From Bacteroidales bacterium (GTDB lineage Bacteria; Bacteroidota; Bacteroidia; Bacteroidales; UBA3824), in NCBI GenBank assembly GCA_016293845.1, contig JAEDDH010000007.1:1-64000 (forward strand): a stretch of 64,000 nt of DNA, given 5' to 3'. Below the pieces are notes generated by a model. The model was given only the letters and a program-made list of their open reading frames with translations. It did not search any database and was not told where the DNA came from. How positions within the stretch are numbered: position 1 is the first letter of the stretch; every line of letters starts with the position of its first letter. Positions 24,850-33,902 of the stretch are shown here, in pieces. The position numbers and the translations under genes were made by a program.

Positions 24850-27093
24850 ATGAACAAATTTATCAAAACAGGATTGGCTCTGCTATTTGCTGCCACATTG
24901 CAGACGGCAATGGCTCAGCCCGGCGTTCCCCAGGTGCAGTCGCCGGTTGTTAACAAAGACAACTCAGTAACTTTCAATTACTTAAATAAAACCGCTCAAA
25001 AGGTGGAGGTGGATGTTCAGTTTGCCGGTCGCCACGAGATGAAAAAAGACGACAAGGGCGTGTGGTCGATCACTCTCGGGCCTACCACTCCTGACATTTA
25101 TCCTTACTGCTTTATCGTTGACGGAATGCAAGTTATGGACCCCGTTAACGCCGAATGGTTTCCCAATGAGGGATTCAAAAACAGTCTTTTGGATATGCGT
25201 GGCGATTTCAACTTGCCCCACGCTCTCAAAAACGTTCCTCACGGTAGCGTAGAGTACGTAACCTATTGGTCTGACGCAGCCAACACATTCTGCAACGCCA
25301 TTGTTTACGTTCCCCCCACATACTACAACGGCAAGGGCGCAAGTTACCCCGTAATGTACCTCATCAGCGGCACCACCGACACCGAAGAGGTATATTTCAA
25401 GGTAGGCAAAATGAACCTTATTCTCGACAACCTCATTGCTCAGGGCAAGGCCAAAGAGATGATTATCGTTCTCCCCTATGGCAACCCCAACCGTATTGCA
25501 GGTAAGGGAGATACACCCGCTATGCAGTTTGATATGTTTGGCAAGGATTTTCTCGATTTCCTTATGCCCTACGTTGAGAAAAACTACCGCACCATCAACA
25601 ACGCAGCCAACCGTGCTATCGGCGGATTTTCTCGCGGTGGCAATCAGGCTCTCAGCATTGGTCTCAACAATTTGGACAAATTTTCGCACCTCTGCTCTTA
25701 CAGTTCGTTTACACAGTTGCGTCCCGGTCAGTTAGACGACGCCAAATCGCTCAACTCTAAAATAAAACTCTTCTGGCTTGGCGTTGGCAGCGACGATTTT
25801 CTCTACGGCAACGCGCGCGACTTTATGGTAGAGTTAGACAAGCACAACATCAAGAATATGAAGGTGATAACCTCCTACAAACACGGTCACACTTGGATGA
25901 ACGCACGTTATTTTTTAGAGGAATCGCTTCCCCGACTTTTCCAAGCCAACCCCTACAAGGGCGCAAATATGAAGGTAACACTTCCCGAGGCTAAAAAAGA
26001 TCAACAATTTACCCCCGGCGTAATGGCAAGAATGTTTCCAAAACCTGTGATTTCGCCCGAATATCACAAAGATGGCAGCGTAACATTCCGCCTCAAAGCC
26101 GACAACGCTAAGGAAGTAAAACTCGACCTCAACCAACTTATGGGCGGTCAAAATACTATGACCAAAGATGCCGACGGCGTTTGGAGCATCACCATCGCCA
26201 CCGACCATCCCGACATCTATCCCTACGGCTTTATTGTTGACGGCACCAGCATCAACGACCCCAACAACGCAGACATTTTCCCCAACGAAGGTTTCAAAGG
26301 CAGCCTCGTAGACATCCGCACCAAAGAGCCCGGAATGCAAGACATTCAAAAAGTACCCCACGGCAAGGTTGCATACCGTTTTTATCACTCCAACAGTCTC
26401 GGAATCGACCGTCCGATGTGTGTTTACACTCCCGAAGGCTACAAACCCGACGGCAGCGAGAAACTCCCCGTACTTTACTTAATTCACGGTATGACAGACA
26501 CTTACGAAACATGGTTTAAAGTTGGTAAGATGAACAACATCCTCGACAACCTTATTGCCAAAGGTCTTGCAAAACGTATGATTGTGGTAATGCCCTACGC
26601 CAACCCCTACCCCGAACTTATTCTCCGCGGCAAGGCTGAGCGTTACGATGCTATGGACACCAAAAAGATTGTTACAGAAATCACCAAAGACGTTGTGCCC
26701 TACATCGAAAAGAATTTCAACGTTCTCACCGATGCCGACAACCGCGCCATTGCAGGATTCTCGCTCGGTGGCCGTCAAACATTGGCAACAGGTTTGGGCA
26801 ATCCCGATATGTTCCATTACGTAGCCGCATTTGCCCCTGCTATTTTCGGAAACGAGTATAAAGACAATTTTTCAAACGGCACCTACGCCACCCCCGACGT
26901 ACTTAAATCGAAACTCAAATTTATGTTCCTCGGCACCGGCAAAGACGATTTCTTGATTCAGGCATCGCTCGGTTTGGAAAAATTCCTCACCGACAATGGC
27001 ATCAAGCACACCTTCTACAATCCCGGCGGCGGACACACATGGATGAACTGCCGCGACTATCTCGAACTCACAGCAAAGGAGTTGTTTAAATAA
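24850..27093 (+). CDS. Tandem two-module esterase (CE1-like, E-set plus hydrolase twice)
   Basis: 747 residues, signal peptide ending AMAQ. The protein is an internal duplication: each half has an E-set/CBM48-like N-terminal domain (about 25-120 and 395-490) and an alpha/beta esterase. Triads: module 1 Ser261 (GFSRGG), Asp315/316, His347; module 2 Ser638 (GFSLGG), Asp699/700, His729. Both modules therefore look active. Similar single-module enzymes are feruloyl or acetyl-xylan esterases. Such fused pairs may act on two ester types or raise avidity. Terminator at 27112-27151. Confidence 0.88.
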   Translation: MNKFIKTGLALLFAATLQTAMAQPGVPQVQSPVVNKDNSVTFNYLNKTAQKVEVDVQFAGRHEMKKDDKGVWSITLGPTTPDIYPYCFIVDGMQVMDPVNAEWFPNEGFKNSLLDMRGDFNLPHALKNVPHGSVEYVTYWSDAANTFCNAIVYVPPTYYNGKGASYPVMYLISGTTDTEEVYFKVGKMNLILDNLIAQGKAKEMIIVLPYGNPNRIAGKGDTPAMQFDMFGKDFLDFLMPYVEKNYRTINNAANRAIGGFSRGGNQALSIGLNNLDKFSHLCSYSSFTQLRPGQLDDAKSLNSKIKLFWLGVGSDDFLYGNARDFMVELDKHNIKNMKVITSYKHGHTWMNARYFLEESLPRLFQANPYKGANMKVTLPEAKKDQQFTPGVMARMFPKPVISPEYHKDGSVTFRLKADNAKEVKLDLNQLMGGQNTMTKDADGVWSITIATDHPDIYPYGFIVDGTSINDPNNADIFPNEGFKGSLVDIRTKEPGMQDIQKVPHGKVAYRFYHSNSLGIDRPMCVYTPEGYKPDGSEKLPVLYLIHGMTDTYETWFKVGKMNNILDNLIAKGLAKRMIVVMPYANPYPELILRGKAERYDAMDTKKIVTEITKDVVPYIEKNFNVLTDADNRAIAGFSLGGRQTLATGLGNPDMFHYVAAFAPAIFGNEYKDNFSNGTYATPDVLKSKLKFMFLGTGKDDFLIQASLGLEKFLTDNGIKHTFYNPGGGHTWMNCRDYLELTAKELFK

Positions 27094-27111
27094 ACAAGGA
27101 TTAACTTTATA

Positions 27112-27151
27112 AAACACACCCGTTGGAGAAAATCTGACGGGTGTTTTTTTT
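27112..27151. terminator. Terminator after the double esterase
   Basis: ACACCCGT (27116-27123) pairs with ACGGGTGT (27137-27144), with A and T runs on either side. Confidence 0.8.
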
Positions 27152-27221
27152 ATACTTGTGGTTCCATAACTTTACTCTTTCTAAAACTAATACTGCAAAT
27201 TTACAATTTATAATTCAAATA

Positions 27222-27260
27222 AAAAAAGAGGGACACATTATCAATGTATCCCTCTTTTTT
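27222..27260. terminator. Terminator of the 27280 esterase gene (bidirectional)
   Basis: AAAAAAGAGGGA and ACATT pair with AATGT and TCCCTCTTTTTT around a three-base loop, with one mismatch. Confidence 0.75.
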
Positions 27261-27279
27261 ATAGATAATAAATCAAGCC

Positions 27280-28395
27280 TTATTTGGTCTTTTTGGCTTT
27301 TTGTTTGCCTTTGCTGGTTTTGGTAGTACCATTGTTGCCTGATGCGCCGGAATTGCCGTCTACCTTGGTTTTGCCTTTGCTATGGCCATTGGCATTACCG
27401 TTGCCGTTTACATTGCCGTTGTTGGTGATGCGGGCGGCTTTGGCAGCATTGAGGAAGTTGACCATTTTTTGAAGATTGGCATCAGAATACATATTCATAC
27501 CGTGTCCGCCACCGTCTACGAGGGTGAGGTCGGTTTTTACGCCTGCGGCTTTAAGATGGTCGTAGAGTTCCTGACCTTGGCAGCAGGGCACTACATTGTC
27601 TTCTTTGCCGTGGAAAACTATTAGCGGAGGGTCGTTTTTGTCGATATAATATACAGGAGTGAGAAGGTTGTAAAGGTCGGGGTTTTCAGATGCCTTTGCA
27701 CCAAGGAGAGCCTCCTCGGGACCGCTTGCACCTTCGCCTCGTTTGCCGCCGCAATCCATATTCATCAAGTCGATAGGACCAGACCAATCGCAAGCAGCAT
27801 CCACATTGCTGCTCATATTGGTATATTTGCCCACAGAGCCTTCCAAATCCACTGTTACGCTGCCCGACTTGCCTTGTCTGGTGTTTTTGGTGGTGGCAGC
27901 AAGCGAAGCCAAATGTCCGCCCGACGAGAAACCAGATGTGGCAATAAATCTTGGGTCGAAGCCATATTTATCAGCCTCGCCGCGTACAAAGCGGATAACA
28001 GCCTTGATATCATTGATTTGTGCAGGATATTTGGCATCCATAGACGAACGGTGATTGGGCGTTACAACGGCATAACCTGCATCTACCAAGGCTTTTACAA
28101 TGGTGGCGATGTCTGCCATTCCCTTTGAACTATTGCTAAACCAAGCGCTACCGTAGATATGGACAACCACGGGATAAGGTTTCTGAGCGTTTTTGGGAAT
28201 GTAGATGTCGCAGTTGTGATAAGCCTGATCATCGCCGGCATAATTTACGTCGGCTATTTTGTCGGCATTTTCGAGTTTAACTTCGCGGAACTGAAATCCG
28301 CCAAAGCCCATATTTTCGGGCTGTTGTGCGTTGATAGCACCTGCCGCAAACAGCGCAGAGCATATCAACAAGGGTTTTATAAAATGTCTTTTCAT
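27280..28395 (-). CDS. Secreted alpha/beta-hydrolase esterase with Asn-Gly/Lys-rich tail
   Basis: 371 residues, signal peptide ending AINAQ. BD-FAE-like hydrolase: oxyanion motif HIYGSAWF, nucleophile Ser157 in GFSSGG, acid in GKEDNVVP and His in GGGHGMNM. The C-terminal 45 residues are low complexity: NG repeats, then Lys/Ser/Thr-rich, like a flexible anchor or wall-binding tail. ATG 28395 is chosen because the upstream candidate start lies within the -7 box (28417-28424). Together with the two plus-strand esterases it forms an esterase cluster. Confidence 0.82.
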   Translation of the reverse strand: MKRHFIKPLLICSALFAAGAINAQQPENMGFGGFQFREVKLENADKIADVNYAGDDQAYHNCDIYIPKNAQKPYPVVVHIYGSAWFSNSSKGMADIATIVKALVDAGYAVVTPNHRSSMDAKYPAQINDIKAVIRFVRGEADKYGFDPRFIATSGFSSGGHLASLAATTKNTRQGKSGSVTVDLEGSVGKYTNMSSNVDAACDWSGPIDLMNMDCGGKRGEGASGPEEALLGAKASENPDLYNLLTPVYYIDKNDPPLIVFHGKEDNVVPCCQGQELYDHLKAAGVKTDLTLVDGGGHGMNMYSDANLQKMVNFLNAAKAARITNNGNVNGNGNANGHSKGKTKVDGNSGASGNNGTTKTSKGKQKAKKTK

Positions 28396-28416
28396 ATATG
28401 TAATATTTTGTTTTGG

Positions 28417-28424
28417 CAAAATTA
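28417..28424 (-). promoter_or_regulatory. -7 box TAATTTTG of the esterase gene
   Basis: CAAAATTA on the plus strand, overlapping the stop codon of the upstream RhuM-type pseudogene (28422-28424). Confidence 0.6.
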
Positions 28425-29445
28425 TGATTTTTTTCCTGTCAACCGTTTTATCTCTTTGTCGAAATCTGAAATAATAGGTTGTGTTTTGTTGAAAATATCG
28501 TATTCTTTTTCGGCCTTGGCATCAGCCACTGCCTTTGAAATTTTACCTTTGCCCTCTAAAATCTTATAATTGCGGAAGTTAAGGAAGGCATTAACGCTAT
28601 CCGAAAACTGCGACATACTGAAACTGTGTTCGTCTTCAATCAAATCCTCGATATAATCAAAGAAACCTGTAACAGCTCGTTCCAATTTGCGTATCTCTTG
28701 TTACGACAGATAGTTTTTGGCGACAGTAACATCAGATTTCAGAATTCTGCCGTCGGGTGCGTTTTTCCATGTAGTTAGCCCCATGTGTTCTTTGGTGTGG
28801 TCGGCTTTGGTATAGATGATTTCTGCCGCTGTCTGTCTTGTAATGGCATAGTGAAAGCGGTTTTGAATCATCGCGTAGAAGTCGCTTGTGGTAGGAGAAT
28901 TTTTGTCGTAATCGATGCTACATTCAGCATAGATGTCTGTGATTTGTTGCCAAATACGTCGCTCACTTGCACGAATCGAACGAACGCGTTCCAACAACTC
29001 GCGGAAGTAATCCTTCCCAAACACTTGTTCTCCTCGTTTCAATCGTTCATCATCGATGACAAACCCTTTTCGAATAAACTCGTTGAGAATTTTGGTAGCC
29101 CACATACGAAACTTAGTAGCTCGAGCCGATGACACACGGTAGCCGACAGCGATAATGGCATCGAGGGAATAAAACTCTACTTGTTCTTCGATTTCCCCTC
29201 TGAAGCCTCTTTGAACGACTATTTCCATTTTGGAAATAGTCGTAGTTTTGTCTAATTCCCCTGAATCAAAGATATTTTTCAGGTGCTTGTTGATGGCTGG
29301 CACACCAACACCAAACAATTGAGCCATTGCCTTTTGTGTTGCCCAAATTGTTTCATCTTTGATGGCTACCTGTACCTTGCCGTCTTCCTCGGGCAGGTTG
29401 TATAGTATGAATTGAATGTTGTTGGTGATTGTTAAAATGTTACGA
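28422..29445 (-). pseudogene. RhuM-family gene interrupted by TAA
   Basis: The frame matches RhuM virulence-type proteins found in accessory islands: WATQKAMAQLFGVGVPAINK, then IEEQVEFYSLDAIIAVGYRV, then a helical C terminus ending DIFNKTQPIISDFDKEIKRL. It is cut by TAA at 28701-28703 in KNYLS-stop-QEIRKLERAV and continues in the same frame. At the 5' end the homology extends upstream of the first ATG (29327), but no usable start is found before an upstream stop, so the start may be lost too. Function of the family is unclear (KilA-N/Fic-neighbour type). Confidence 0.7.
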
Positions 29446-29718
29446 TTAATTATTTAATATGGTTCTAAGTCTATCAAATAATGGTTTAAAAGCCATAAAG
29501 TCTATATTGGCAAAATTACCTTTCTTCTCCAAAATATTGGTTGCAAATTCTTCTTATGACAGAGCAAGACGGTTTCCTTCGATGTCAATTACTACATCGG
29601 CTTGATTTTTTTCTTTTTCAGGTGTTATATAGTTTTTGACATCATGGTTATTCTTTACACCTATTTTTTTGTCGCTTACTAAGTTTGAATGGAGCACGGT
29701 TTCTAAATATTGCTTTTT
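29446..29718 (-). pseudogene. Gene fragment, product unknown, interrupted by TAA
   Basis: A minus-strand frame reads YLETVLHSNLVSDKKIGVKN, then QADVVIDIEGNRLALS, TAA (29554-29556), then EEFATNILEKKGNFANIDF to a stop at 29446-29448. It has no start codon and ends just where the RhuM-type frame begins. The protein-like composition suggests the tail of a lost gene; family not recognised. Confidence 0.4.
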
Positions 29719-29761
29719 CTAAATAAAATGCCATAACATCATTCTCCTTATTTATTTGTTA

Positions 29762-29810
29762 AAACAAAACGCCGTACAAGTTATTTAACCAAATTTGCAC
29801 GGAGTTTTTT
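29762..29810. terminator. Terminator-like imperfect hairpin
   Basis: CGCCGTAC and GCACGG arms around an AT-rich loop, ended by a T run. Between 29811 and 30060 nothing else is recognisable; the stretch is very AT rich. Confidence 0.4.
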
Positions 29811-30068
29811 ATATCAAATCAGCCGATGGCTGTTATTTCACTTCCTCATAGTTAAATCAAATTGAATATCAATATTTTATACTATTATGTTGTAAATATG
29901 ATGCAAATATAAAATAAGTATCAATAACTTCTAATTATCTGAGTAACAAAGGTATATAATTATTTTGATAAACAATAAATATATAAGGTGTTGTAAATTA
30001 AAAATACGGTGTTTTTCAAGATTATTGCGAGTATTTTGATAGCATTGCGAACAAACAAGAAGCAAAAA

Positions 30069-30096
30069 GAAAACCGCCTCAAATGGGGCGGTTTCC
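30069..30096 (-). terminator. Terminator of the DUF6266 gene
   Basis: AAACCGCC pairs with GGCGGTTT around a short loop, about 35 bases after the stop of the minus-strand gene. Confidence 0.65.
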
Positions 30097-30127
30097 TTGC
30101 AAGCAAACCGATAATCCACAACGGAGA

Positions 30128-30766
30128 TTAGATGATAGTTTGATTTCCCAAATAGATTGAGTTTGCAACGTTGATGCCATCGGCAGAAACAAAGCCGATG
30201 TAAAGTTCAACAGTGTCGCCATTCCAATCGGCAGGGAAATTCAGTTCGGCAGATTGGTCGGCACGGGTGGCAGCAGAAGTGTTGAACACGGCTTCTCCCT
30301 TGTCGGGGTTGTATGCCAACGGCATTGCAACATCGGTGGGCAGGGCATCGCCTTGACCACTGTTGTCGGTCCACGAAATGGTGGCTTTGCCCGAATCCAT
30401 GTTAACGTTAGGTTCAGATGGCTGTGAAAGACTGCCTCGTGATACAAGCACATTCGAAAAGTCAAGCACATAGTCAGGGGCTGTTCCTTCAATAGCATTT
30501 TTCACAATGTACGACATTGCGGCGTTGAATGCGGTTTGCTTGTTTGCGTAGGTCTTGTAACCAGTGCGAATGTAGGCAGTGATGGGTTTCAGAAAATCGA
30601 GCGTAAGCGCGAATTTGCTGCGTTGTCCCATCTGCCCCTCGGTGCGAGGGTTCTTGACACTCTGGGCACGGACACGCATGTAACTGATGCCCTTCCAACT
30701 TGAACCTATGACTTTTCCGACCTTGCCGGAAAAGCCGCCCAAAATACCTTGTTTAATAGTTCCCAT
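30128..30766 (-). CDS. DUF6266 family protein
   Basis: 212 residues. N terminus MGTIKQGILGGFSGKVGKVI, with GSSWKGISYMR and the RAQSVKNPRT stretch, is diagnostic of DUF6266, a Bacteroidota-only family of unknown function whose C-terminal half is a beta-sandwich. There is no signal peptide. Single-gene unit at the left edge of the accessory island, with -7 box at 30850-30857 and terminator at 30069-30096. Similar genes often occur near mobile DNA (recollection, not shown here). Confidence 0.75.
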   Translation of the reverse strand: MGTIKQGILGGFSGKVGKVIGSSWKGISYMRVRAQSVKNPRTEGQMGQRSKFALTLDFLKPITAYIRTGYKTYANKQTAFNAAMSYIVKNAIEGTAPDYVLDFSNVLVSRGSLSQPSEPNVNMDSGKATISWTDNSGQGDALPTDVAMPLAYNPDKGEAVFNTSAATRADQSAELNFPADWNGDTVELYIGFVSADGINVANSIYLGNQTII

Positions 30767-30849
30767 AAGACTTGAATTTTAGTTTAACAATGTGTTGATT
30801 CTTCGGATTTGGTACGGGCTTGATACGGCTCTGACCTTATCCGTTTGTG

Positions 30850-30857
30850 CAAAAATA
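30850..30857 (-). promoter_or_regulatory. -7 box TATTTTTG of the DUF6266 gene
   Basis: CAAAAATA on the plus strand, giving a leader of roughly 75 bases before the start at 30766. Confidence 0.45.
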
Positions 30858-31562
30858 CGTGCATTGTAAGTCGCTGACTGTGTTTTGGTTTCGTGTGCTT
30901 TGGATTGCAGTATTTTGCCAATGAACAGCACTAAAACACAACATTTTTTCCGACAGAAGAAAAAACAGAAAAAAAAGAAGAAAGAAAAAGGAATGCCTTT
31001 CAGACAACGAAGTGTAGGGCGTTTGTCAAGGTTTGCTCAAAAAAAATACTCTTTGAAGCAAAGCGGAAAAGGAAGATTTTTTTTGAAAGCAACCCGCAGG
31101 GCTTGACCTTTACTAATGCCCGAAACGTAGTTATTTTTGCATTCTCTTTTTATTTCTTTTGGCGGAATAAATATTTGATACATAATAAATTAACCTTATC
31201 AACTGCGAAATAAGGAAATCAGACCGATAGGGCTGTAATATAACTGCGATTCCTCTTTTTCAGGGGTGGGTGGTCGGGGGCTGTGCGAGGGCGAAGCGGA
31301 AAACCGAGCAGGTAAAGCAGCCCTGAGCCGAACGAAGGCAAGTGGGAAAGCAGCGAAACGAAGTGAAGTGCGTTACCTGCTTGCCGTAGTGAGAGGCGCG
31401 AGCCGATAGCGAGTGGAACGAAGGTGACTGGCAGGGATAGCCTGAACGAAAAAAGCGAAATGAGGAACGAATGAGCGATTTGCAGAGAGGGTTCTGACAG
31501 CCTACGTTGAAAACGCAGGGCTGGCGTATGTTTTTGCTGTGCAGTGTAGTTTTTTTTGCGGG

Positions 31563-31641
31563 CAAGGCAAGTGCAGGAATGAACGAGTGAATGAAGTGAG
31601 GCACGAACGTAATGAGCGATGGAATGACTGCTCTTGCCTTG
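31563..31641. repeat. Short inverted repeat CAAGGCAAG / CTTGCCTTG
   Basis: Nine-base perfect arms at 31563-31571 and 31633-31641 around a 61-base loop, within the gene-free region. Confidence 0.6.
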
Positions 31642-31803
31642 GGTTTTATAAAAGTCGTGGTGGTGCGAGCGGATTGAGGTACGAAATAAAGCGAACACGA
31701 CCACAACCGCTGAAAGGGTGGGCAAAAAAACGAAACAGAACATTGCAAAAACTATGACAGCCCGATTAGCCTGAGAGACCCGCAGGCGAGCACAACACAA
31801 CAA

Positions 31804-31883
31804 GCGGCGGTTTGCCCCCTTTATAAATATTTTGTGAGGGTTGCGAACACCTTATTGGGATTTAAGGGGCAAAAAAAAGCCGC
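31804..31883. repeat. Large imperfect hairpin
   Basis: GCGGCGGTTTGCCCCCTT (31804-31821) pairs imperfectly with AAGGGGCA8GCCGC (31864-31883). This fits RNA secondary structure. Confidence 0.55.
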
Positions 31884-31987
31884 GAATGACAACCGAACGA
31901 ACGCTTGGCGGAAGAAAACAAGACGGCACGCCTGCTGTGAGTACCAAACGAAGTGTGTTGGAACGCAACAGCAGAGTGTGACGGCAG

Positions 31988-32053
31988 TGCCGGCAAGGGT
32001 GGCGAAAAAAATAATATGATTTTTTGAAGCCACTTATCTTGCCCTTGCTGGCA
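31988..32053. repeat. Nested hairpin
   Basis: TGCCGGCAAGGG (31988-31999) pairs with CCCTTGCTGGCA (32042-32053), 11 of 12 positions. Inside, GTGGC (near 32000) pairs with GCCAC (near 32030), with an A-run/T-run loop. Confidence 0.6.
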
Positions 32054-32123
32054 TGTTTTTTACGCCTAAGTGAGTGAGAGCGGAATACCTGTTTACCTGC
32101 TCGGTTTGTAGCGTGGGCAGGTA

Positions 32124-33881
32124 TTATTCATTAGTTGTCCCGACAATTTCTTCAAACCTTTTTTTTAGTAATTCCTTCCTTTTAGAAACGAAATCAGGGA
32201 AATATTTTATACTTAAATCAACATTCTTGGGAATTAGTTGATTGTCAAGGTCAATCTTTTTATCTTGAATCCAAGTCTCAAGAGGTGTATCTAATTTAGA
32301 TTCATTAAGAGAACTATTTAAGAGTTGAAGGTTGACAATAGAGTTATAATTAAGAGGGTTTGTATAGAACAGGAACAAATCCCTATTCTCAAAATCTGTT
32401 TCTTTGAGTTTCTGAAAATAACTAAAAGGATGCAAGTGGTCTTTATGAAAAACTTGGTTAAAATTTAAGTGTGAATAAATCAAAGCCAAAATAGGATAAC
32501 AATTAGGATCATCCTTTTGAATTGTCAACAACCCCTCTATATACTCCGAACTAAAAGCAAGGTTTTTAGTTGGATTGTCTTTGAAAGCTTCTTTTATTTG
32601 TTCCAATGGAAAATCTTGTAGGTTAAGATTGTTCCTTAATACCTTTCGTATAGTCGTAAGAATTGCATCGGATTGACCGCCAAACACTCTTTTGAGCAAT
32701 GATAAGCATAACCATTTTCTCATAGCATCTTTTTCACTTTGATGGTGTGCTTGGTTGTTTATATCATTCTCCAAGTTTTTGTGGTATATATAATACACCA
32801 GCGGTATAACAGCATTTTTAGCTCGTAAACTCGAATCGTTAAATCCCCAAGATTCTACTAATTTGAATGCCGCAATAATAGAATCCTTTATCCTATCCCA
32901 ATTCAGATCGAATTGTTGAACACTTTTACGGTCAAAGTTCTTAACTTGAAATTTGATGTTATCATTGAATAGGACAAGGCAAACTTTTAGAATAAAATCG
33001 GCATTGACCATAAATCCAGGCTTCCCAATTTCGAAAACTTTCTTTATAACATCTTCTAAGGATTTTCGAGCATCACGCAAAGTCCAATTGGCAGTCGTAA
33101 TGGACATAAGCAGGTTAGAAAAACTTAATGGTTCACCACCGCTATTTGTCCTAATGAAGATGTCTAATACAACATCTATTTCTTGAGAAGTTTCCAAGTA
33201 TTAATTTATAATCTTTTCGTCAAATACTTTTTTGCGAAGAGTTCTAATAGTTGATTTTGCAAATTGATTATTGTTCCAAGTTTGTTGGTCAATAAAGTTA
33301 TCTAAATCATTTGCATCCTCATACCTTAATAGGTCGTTAACCTTAAACCAAATAGCATTGGATTCTTTTGACAATCTATCGTAATCGCTTCTTGTCAAGA
33401 AGCGGAAATCGTATTTCATTTGTCTTTCGTCTTCATCTGGCAATGGACTTGCTATATTTACGTATAAGTGTCTTGTGGGTAAACTTTTCTCATCGTCTTT
33501 CCACCAAGCACGAGGCATTTTATATGCATAACTACCTTTCAATCCAAGATAAATACTGGTAAGTCGCTGTTGACCATCAATTACAGCATAAAAATCTGGA
33601 AAAGCTTTTGTGTCAATGTCAATGTTGTCTTCTTTGAAAAATTGACGATATTCAGTTAAGAATTGATAAAACTTAAAATCATTCTTTATGCTTTGTTCCT
33701 TGATTTCCCAAAACATAAAAGAGTTGATAGGATAACCTCGCATTATACTATCAAATAAAGTTTCCACTTTATCACTACTCCATACAAATTTCCTCTGAAT
33801 TGCTGGTATTAGGTACTGTCTTGCTACGATTTTGTCTATCGCATCTTTAATTGTTATTGGTGTTGCAAATCCACTTGACAT
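32124..33881 (-). pseudogene. DUF262-HNH nuclease gene, one in-frame TAA
   Basis: The frame spans 585 codons with a single TAA at 33201-33203 (codon 227, in KIIN-stop-YLETSQ, where relatives usually have an aromatic residue). N-terminal DUF262: IPAIQRKFVW, then the ParB-like NTP motif DGQQR (102-106), then IRTNSGGEPLS. C-terminal HNH (DUF1524-like): H479-K-D-H-L-H-P and NLQLLNSSLN. The architecture is that of GmrS/GmrD-type type IV restriction nucleases. It follows the Argonaute gene by 21 bases, so it is the last gene of the same operon. Both halves are otherwise intact. Confidence 0.8.
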
Positions 33882-33902
33882 GATATTTTGAATTTTAATT
33901 GT

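Larger units (their letters stand above)
31301..32107. repeat. Perfect 16-bp inverted repeat bounding about 0.8 kb
   Basis: AAACCGAGCAGGTAAA at 31301-31316 is the exact reverse complement of 32092-32107. The match stops after 16 bases on both sides. The inner nine bases of the left arm (AGCAGGTAA, 31308-31316) also pair with TTACCTGCT at 31373-31381. No target-site duplication is visible next to the arms. Confidence 0.85.
30767..32123. other. Gene-free, repeat-rich region
   Basis: No convincing gene in 1.36 kb. 30767-31200 holds the DUF6266 promoter and an A-rich run. 31250-32120 is richer in G and C than its surroundings and full of short purine motifs such as GAACGAA and GAGCGA. It contains a perfect 16-bp inverted repeat at its ends and several hairpins. 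Minus-strand ORFs of 194 and 162 aa exist in it but overlap in different frames and have low-complexity, non-protein-like composition. Candidate roles are a structured RNA, a transfer origin or a non-autonomous element. Confidence 0.6.

Noticed and set aside
30918..31106. Lys/Gln-rich plus-strand ORF
   Set aside because: Derived from an A-rich run; no promoter, no family, and opposite to the island's direction.
31219..31803. Minus-strand ORF of 194 aa in the repeat-rich region
   Set aside because: It overlaps a 162-aa ORF on the same strand in another frame, and its composition (Ser, Leu, Arg and His runs) is what purine-rich repeats give on the opposite strand; no start context or family.
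31301..32107. Insertion sequence with terminal inverted repeats
   Set aside because: The repeat is perfect, but there is no transposase and no target-site duplication, so it is listed only as an inverted repeat.
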